A stretch of 64,000 nt of DNA. Source: Rhodococcus sp. Z13. GTDB taxonomy: Bacteria; Actinomycetota; Actinomycetes; Mycobacteriales; Mycobacteriaceae. Positions 55,801 to 61,800 of the stretch are shown one piece after another (within the stretch, counting starts at the first letter, position 1; the number at the start of each line of letters is the position of its first letter). The stretch lies in contig NZ_CP107551.1 of the NCBI RefSeq assembly GCF_025837095.1, positions 3,280,668-3,344,667 on the forward strand, in the 5' to 3' direction. The notes under the pieces were generated by a model. The model was given only the letters and a program-made list of their open reading frames with translations. It was not told the DNA's origin and searched no databases. The translations under genes were made by a program, and so were the position numbers.

Positions 55801-58800
55801 AGACCCGACTGCAACGGGGCCAGCGGCCATACGTCGTTCAGGGCCGGGTACCGGGCCTCGAGCTCTTCGATCTCGTTCTGCGACAAGCGCACGAGAGGCA
55901 GATCGGAGGGCGTGAGACCACCGGACTCCGGCTTCGCCACGTGTGACGCCAGTCCCGCCAGGGCCTGCACCCAGAGGTCGGCGAGACGCTGCACGTCCGC
56001 TTCGTCGAGGATCTCGGATGCGTAGGCGAAGGTTGCACCGATCGCCTGTCCCTCCTCGGTGGGAGTGACGAGAGCGTTGATATCGACGACGTTGTTCGCC
56101 GCCATCTCCGGATCTCCGGCCACGGACGCGTCTCCGAGGACGTCCGTGGGCAACCAGCTCAGACCGGACACGTCGGCCGGCAGATCTCCACCGGCGATCT
56201 GGCCGAGATAGTTGAAGCTGATCTGGGGGACCCCGCCGGATGCGAGGACGTCACGTGTCTCGCCGTGGAGGTAGCGGAGGACGCCGTAGCCGATGCCCTT
56301 GTCCGGCACCGCTGCCAGCTGCTCCTTGACCCTCTTCACGGCCGCACCGGCCGCCGATCCACCGGCGAACGCGTCGTCGACGTCGACACCGGACAGATCC
56401 AGCCGCACCGGGAACACCGTCGTGAACCAGCCCACCGTCCGCGACAGATCCGCACCCGGGACCACGGACTCCTCACGACCGTGACCCTCGAGCTGCACGA
56501 ACGCAGACGACTCGACGACACCACGCTCGCGCCGCCACGCGGTCAGCGCCAGAGCCAGCGCCGCCAGCAGACCGTCGTTGACACCGGACCGGAAGGCCTC
56601 CGGCACGCCCCGGAGGATCGCGTCGGTGACACCGGCCGGCACGTCGACCCGGAGCCGCTTCACCGTCGGGAGCACATCGATGTCCGGGTCGAATCCACGG
56701 GATCCCAGCACCGGGTCCGGTGCGGCCACGATGTCCTGCCACAACTCGAGTTCGGCGCTCCGCTCGCGGACGAAGGTCTCGTCCGCGAGGGCATGCGCCC
56801 AGCGGCGGACCGAGGTACCCACGGGAGGAAGATCGGGGCTCTGCCCGGCCGAGATCTGTGTCCACGCCGAGACGAAGTCCGGCACCAGGATCCGCCACGA
56901 CACGCCGTCGACCACGGTGTGGTGAGCGACGACCGCGAGCGCTCCCTCGCGGTCGGGTCCGAAGTCGAACCACACGAACCGGATCGGTACGCCTGCTTCG
57001 AGGTCGAGCCGGTCGGTCGCCTCGTCGATCGCCGCGGCGGCGATCTCGGTGATCCGCGCGTCGTCCGCGCCGGCGGACACGTCGATCCGCTCGACGAGGG
57101 AGGCGACGTCGATCGTTCCGGCAGGGCGTGATTCGACGACGAATCGTCCGTCGTCGTCACGCATCCACCGGGTTCGGAGTGCGTCGTGGCGGTCGACCAC
57201 CGCTTCGACGGTCGCGATCAGCCGGTCGTACTCGATGCCGGCGGGCACCTCGAGGGTCAGGCTCTGGGTGAAGCGGTGGCCGCCGCGCCGCTCGAGCATC
57301 CAATGCTCCACCGGCATCAACGGACGCGCACCCACACCACCACCGGGCAACTCCTCGAGCACCTGCTCCTCACCGGCACCCTCGACCCGAGCGACCTCCG
57401 CCAGACCGGCCACGGTCCGCTGCTCGAACACATCCCGCGGCGAGATCACCACACCACGAGACTTCGCCCGCGCCACCAACTGGATCGACACGATCGAATC
57501 GCCACCGAGAGCGAAGAAATCGTCGTCCACACCGACCCGCTCGACCCCGAGCACCTCGGCGAACAGATCCGCCAACGCCTGCTCGACCGGCGTCACCGGA
57601 GCACGGAACACCGCATCCGACACGAACTCCGGATCCGGCAACGCCTTCCGATCCAGCTTGCCCGACGCATTGAGCGGGAACTCGTCGAGCACCACCACAT
57701 GCTCAGGAACCATGTAGGCAGGCAACGACCGCCCCACCTGCACACGCACCTCGTGCACGTCCACCGCACACCCGGCAGCCGGAACCACATAGGCCACCAA
57801 CTGATCCCGACGCACCAGCACCGCAACCTGCGCGATCCCCGACAACCCCGCCAGAACCGCCTCGATCTCGCCGAGCTCGATCCGCAGACCACGCAACTTC
57901 ACCTGGAAGTCCGTCCGCCCGATGTACTCGAGCTCGCCATCACCGGTCCACCGCACCAGATCACCCGTGCGATACAACCGCTCCCCCGAACCGAACGGCG
58001 ACGCCACGAACCGCTCCGCCGTCAGATCCGGCCGCGCCACATATCCGCGGGCCAACTGCACACCCGACAGATACAACTCACCCGTCACACCCACCGGAAC
58101 CGGCCGCAACCGCCCATCGAGCACATACGCCCCGGTATTCCACACCGGCACACCCATCGGCACCGAACCACCCACGACACCGGCAACCGCACGCGCAGTC
58201 GCATGCACCGTCGCCTCCGTCGGCCCGTACAAATTGTGCAGCTCCGCATCCGAGACACGAGCGAACTGCTCGGCCACCGACATCGGGAACGCCTCACCGG
58301 CCACGAGCACCGTCCGCAACGACACACAGTCCTCACGCGAGACCGACGTCGCGAACACCGCCAACATCGACGGCACGAACGACGTCGCCGTCACCCCACG
58401 CTCCCGGATCACCCGACCCAGATACACCGGATCCCGATGCCCGTCCGGCGCCGCCACCACCAACGACGCACCCACCGCCAACGTGCCGAACAACTCCCAC
58501 ACCGACACATCGAACGTGAACGGCGTCTTCTGCAACACCACATCACCGGGACCGAACCCGTACTCCGCAGTGATCCACCGGATCTGATTCACCACCGACC
58601 CGTGCGACACCGCCACACCCTTCGGCCGGCCCGTCGACCCCGACGTGAAGATCACATACGCCGTATTGCCCGACCGCAACGCAGCCACCCGATCCGCATC
58701 CGACACCACCGCATCGGACACCGCCGACAGATCCAGCGAATCGATCGCCACACTCGGGACAGACCCCTGCCCCGGCACCACCACACCGTCACGCTCGGTG

Positions 58801-61800
58801 GTCAACACCACCACCGGCTCGGCGACCTCGAGAATGTACCCGTTGCGCTCATCCGGCTGATCCGGATCGATCGGCACATACGCACCACCGGCGGCGAGCA
58901 CCGCATACATACCCACCAGCAACTCCGTCGACCGGCGCATCGCCAACGCCACCGTCGACTCCGGACCCACACCCAGAGAAATCAGATGCCGCGCAAGACG
59001 ATTCACCCGAGACGCGAACTCACCATAGGTCAGCGACTCACCCTCGAACACCACCGCAACCGCATCCGGCGACCGCCGCACCTGCTCGACGAACACCCCC
59101 GGCAACGACACCGGACCATCGACCACACGCGCCGTGTCGTTCCACACCTCGAGCACCCGCGACCGCTCGACCTCATCGAGCAGATCCACCTCGCCCACCG
59201 GCACAGCAGGATCGGCCACGAACTGGTCCAGAACCCGGACCACGCGGTCGAGGATCGTCTGGGCGCCGGCCGGATCCACGGATCCCGGCAGGTACTTCAG
59301 ACGCAGTTCGAGCGAGGACGAACCCATGATCATCAGGGTGATCGGGTAGGTCGTGGTGTCGTCCATCTCGAGGGATTCGAGACCCATCCCGTCGATCGCA
59401 GCCGCCTGGGCCGCAAGGCCTTCGGCGTCCACCGGATAGGACTCGAACACCACCAGAGAGTCGAACCGGACTCCGCCGTCGACCCTCCGCTGGATCTCGG
59501 GGAGCCCGACGTAGTGGTGATCGAGCAGCGAGGCCTGCTCGCTCTGGACACGGGTGACGGTCTGCTCGACCGTGTCCGCCCGGTTCAGGCGCACCCGCAC
59601 GGGCAGCGTGTTGATGAACAGACCCACCATCGACTCGACACCGTCGAGCTGGGGCGGACGACCCGACACGGTCGCACCGAAGACCACATCGTCCTGGCCC
59701 GTCAGACGTGAGACGAGGACACCCCACGCGGACTGCATCAGGGTGTTCACGGTGACACCGAGACGGCCTGCCAGTTCACCCAGTCGCGCGGTGCGGTCCG
59801 CACCGAGATCGACGGACACACTGTTCGACCGGCCTTCGATGACCGTCTCCTGCGCCCTGCCGGTGAGCAGGGCCGGTTCGTCGAGTCCTGCGAGGGCGTT
59901 CGCCCAGGCCGACAGCGATGCGTCCTTGTCCTGACCGGTGAGCCATTCGAGGTACGTGCGGTACGGCCGCTGTCGCGGCAGCACACTGCTGTCGCCCCGC
60001 GTCGCGTACAGCACCAGCATGTCCTGCAGGAGCAGCGGCATGGACCACCCGTCGAGAACGATGTGGTGGTGCATGACGATCAGCCGGTAGTCGCCCTCGG
60101 CAAGACGTGCCAGCGTGAACCGCAGCAGCGGCGGCTGTGCCATGTCGAAGTGGGTGGACTGCTCCCGCTTCAGCAGATCCGCGAAGGCGCGGCCCGGGTC
60201 GCCGGATCCGGTGAGGTCGACCTCGCGCCACGGCACGGCGACCCGGTCCAGGACGACCTGGACGGCCTTGCCCTGCGAGTCCGTGACGAAGGCGGTCCGC
60301 AGGTTCGGGTGACGTGCGACCAAGCCTTCCGCGGCCGTCCGGAGCCGCGCTGCGTCCACGTCGCCCGAGAGTCCGAGCACGACGTGCATCGTGTACACGT
60401 CGAGCGAGGACTCCGCCATCAGGGCATGGAAGAGCAGACCCGACTGCAGCGGCGTGAGCGGCCAGACGTCCGACATGGCCGGATAGGTCCGGGACAGCTC
60501 GTCGACCTCCGCCTGGGTCAACCGGACCAGCGGAAGGTCGGACGGGGTGAAGCCGCCGGCACCCGGGACGGACACGTGGCGGGCCAGAGCCGAGAGGGCT
60601 TCGACCCACAGGTCGACCAGCCTCCGGACGTCCGGCTCCGTCACCAGGCGGGACGCGAAGCGGAACGAGCCGGTGAGACGGGTGTCCCCGTTCTCGCCCT
60701 CGACGGCGACGACGTTGATGTCGACGGCACGGTTCGCGGGCATGTCGTCGTTGCCGGCGGCCGAGAGATCTCCCAGTTCGGCAGTGGGCTGCCATCCCAG
60801 TGCCGCGATCTCGTCGGAGATCTCCCCGGCACCCGACTGGCCGAGGTAGTTGAAGCTGATCTGTCCACCCGGAAGGGCGGCCAGCGTCGGTGCGGTCCGG
60901 TCGTTGAGGTACCGGAGCAGGCCGTAGCCCATGCCCTTGTCGGGCACGGCGAGCAGCTGTTCCTTGACCGCCTTGACCGCTGCTCCGGCAGCCGATCCCG
61001 CAGCGAACGCATCGTGCAGATCGACGCCGTCGAGGTCCAGCCGCACCGGATAGGCAGAGGTGAACCAGCCCACCGTCCGCGACAGATCCGCCCCGGGCAC
61101 CAGGGATTCCTCGCGACCGTGGCCTTCGAGGTGCAGCAGCAGCGACGAGTTCGCTCGCCCCTGTTCCTCACGCCAGCGTGCGACAGCCAGGGCGAGCGCG
61201 GCGAGAAGACCGTCGTTCACGCCGCCGCGGAATGCGGCGGGAACCGCCTTCAGGACGGCGTCGGTGACGTCGCCCGGCACCGTGACCTCGACCTCGCGCA
61301 CCGTTGCGACGGTGTCGAGCTCGGGGTCGTAGGCGACCTCGCCGAAGAGCGGGTCGGGCGCCGACAGGACGCCGGTCCAGAACGCCAGTTCCTCGGTGCG
61401 CGACTCCGTCACGGCTTCGTCCGCCAGCGCGTGCGCCCACCGCCGCACGGACGTGCCCACCTCGGGCAGTGCCGGGCGTTCGCCGTTCGCCACCTGAGCC
61501 CCGGCTGCGACGAAATCTGGAACGAGGATCCGCCAGGACACACCGTCGACGACCAAGTGGTGCGCCACGACGAGGAGGTACCCGGCGACCTCGGGGCCGC
61601 GGTCGAGCCAGACGAACTGGAGCATGACGCCCTCGTAGGGCGCCAACCGGTCGGCGGCGGAGTCGAGCTCGGCGGCCGCACGCTCGGACACGTCCGAGAC
61701 CGGCAGATCCGCCGGAAGTTCCACGTGCCGGATCAGACCCGCGACGTCGACCGTTCCGGGCTCGCCGACGACGAGCGCGGGGCCGTCCTCGGTGATCTCG

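Noticed and set aside
47865-55946. An 8-kb plus-strand open frame (2,693 codons) opposite NRPS 1, and similar ones at 25,086-31,016, 31,142-36,322 and 36,359-39,178
   Set aside because: They are antisense shadows: the product is low-complexity Arg/His-rich, follows the NRPS repeats exactly, has no ribosome site or domains, and results from the lack of certain codons on the coding strand.
28283-59216. The regular repeats as a CRISPR array or mobile element
   Set aside because: The repeats are kilobase-size coding domains with no short spacer structure, terminal inverted repeats or transposase.
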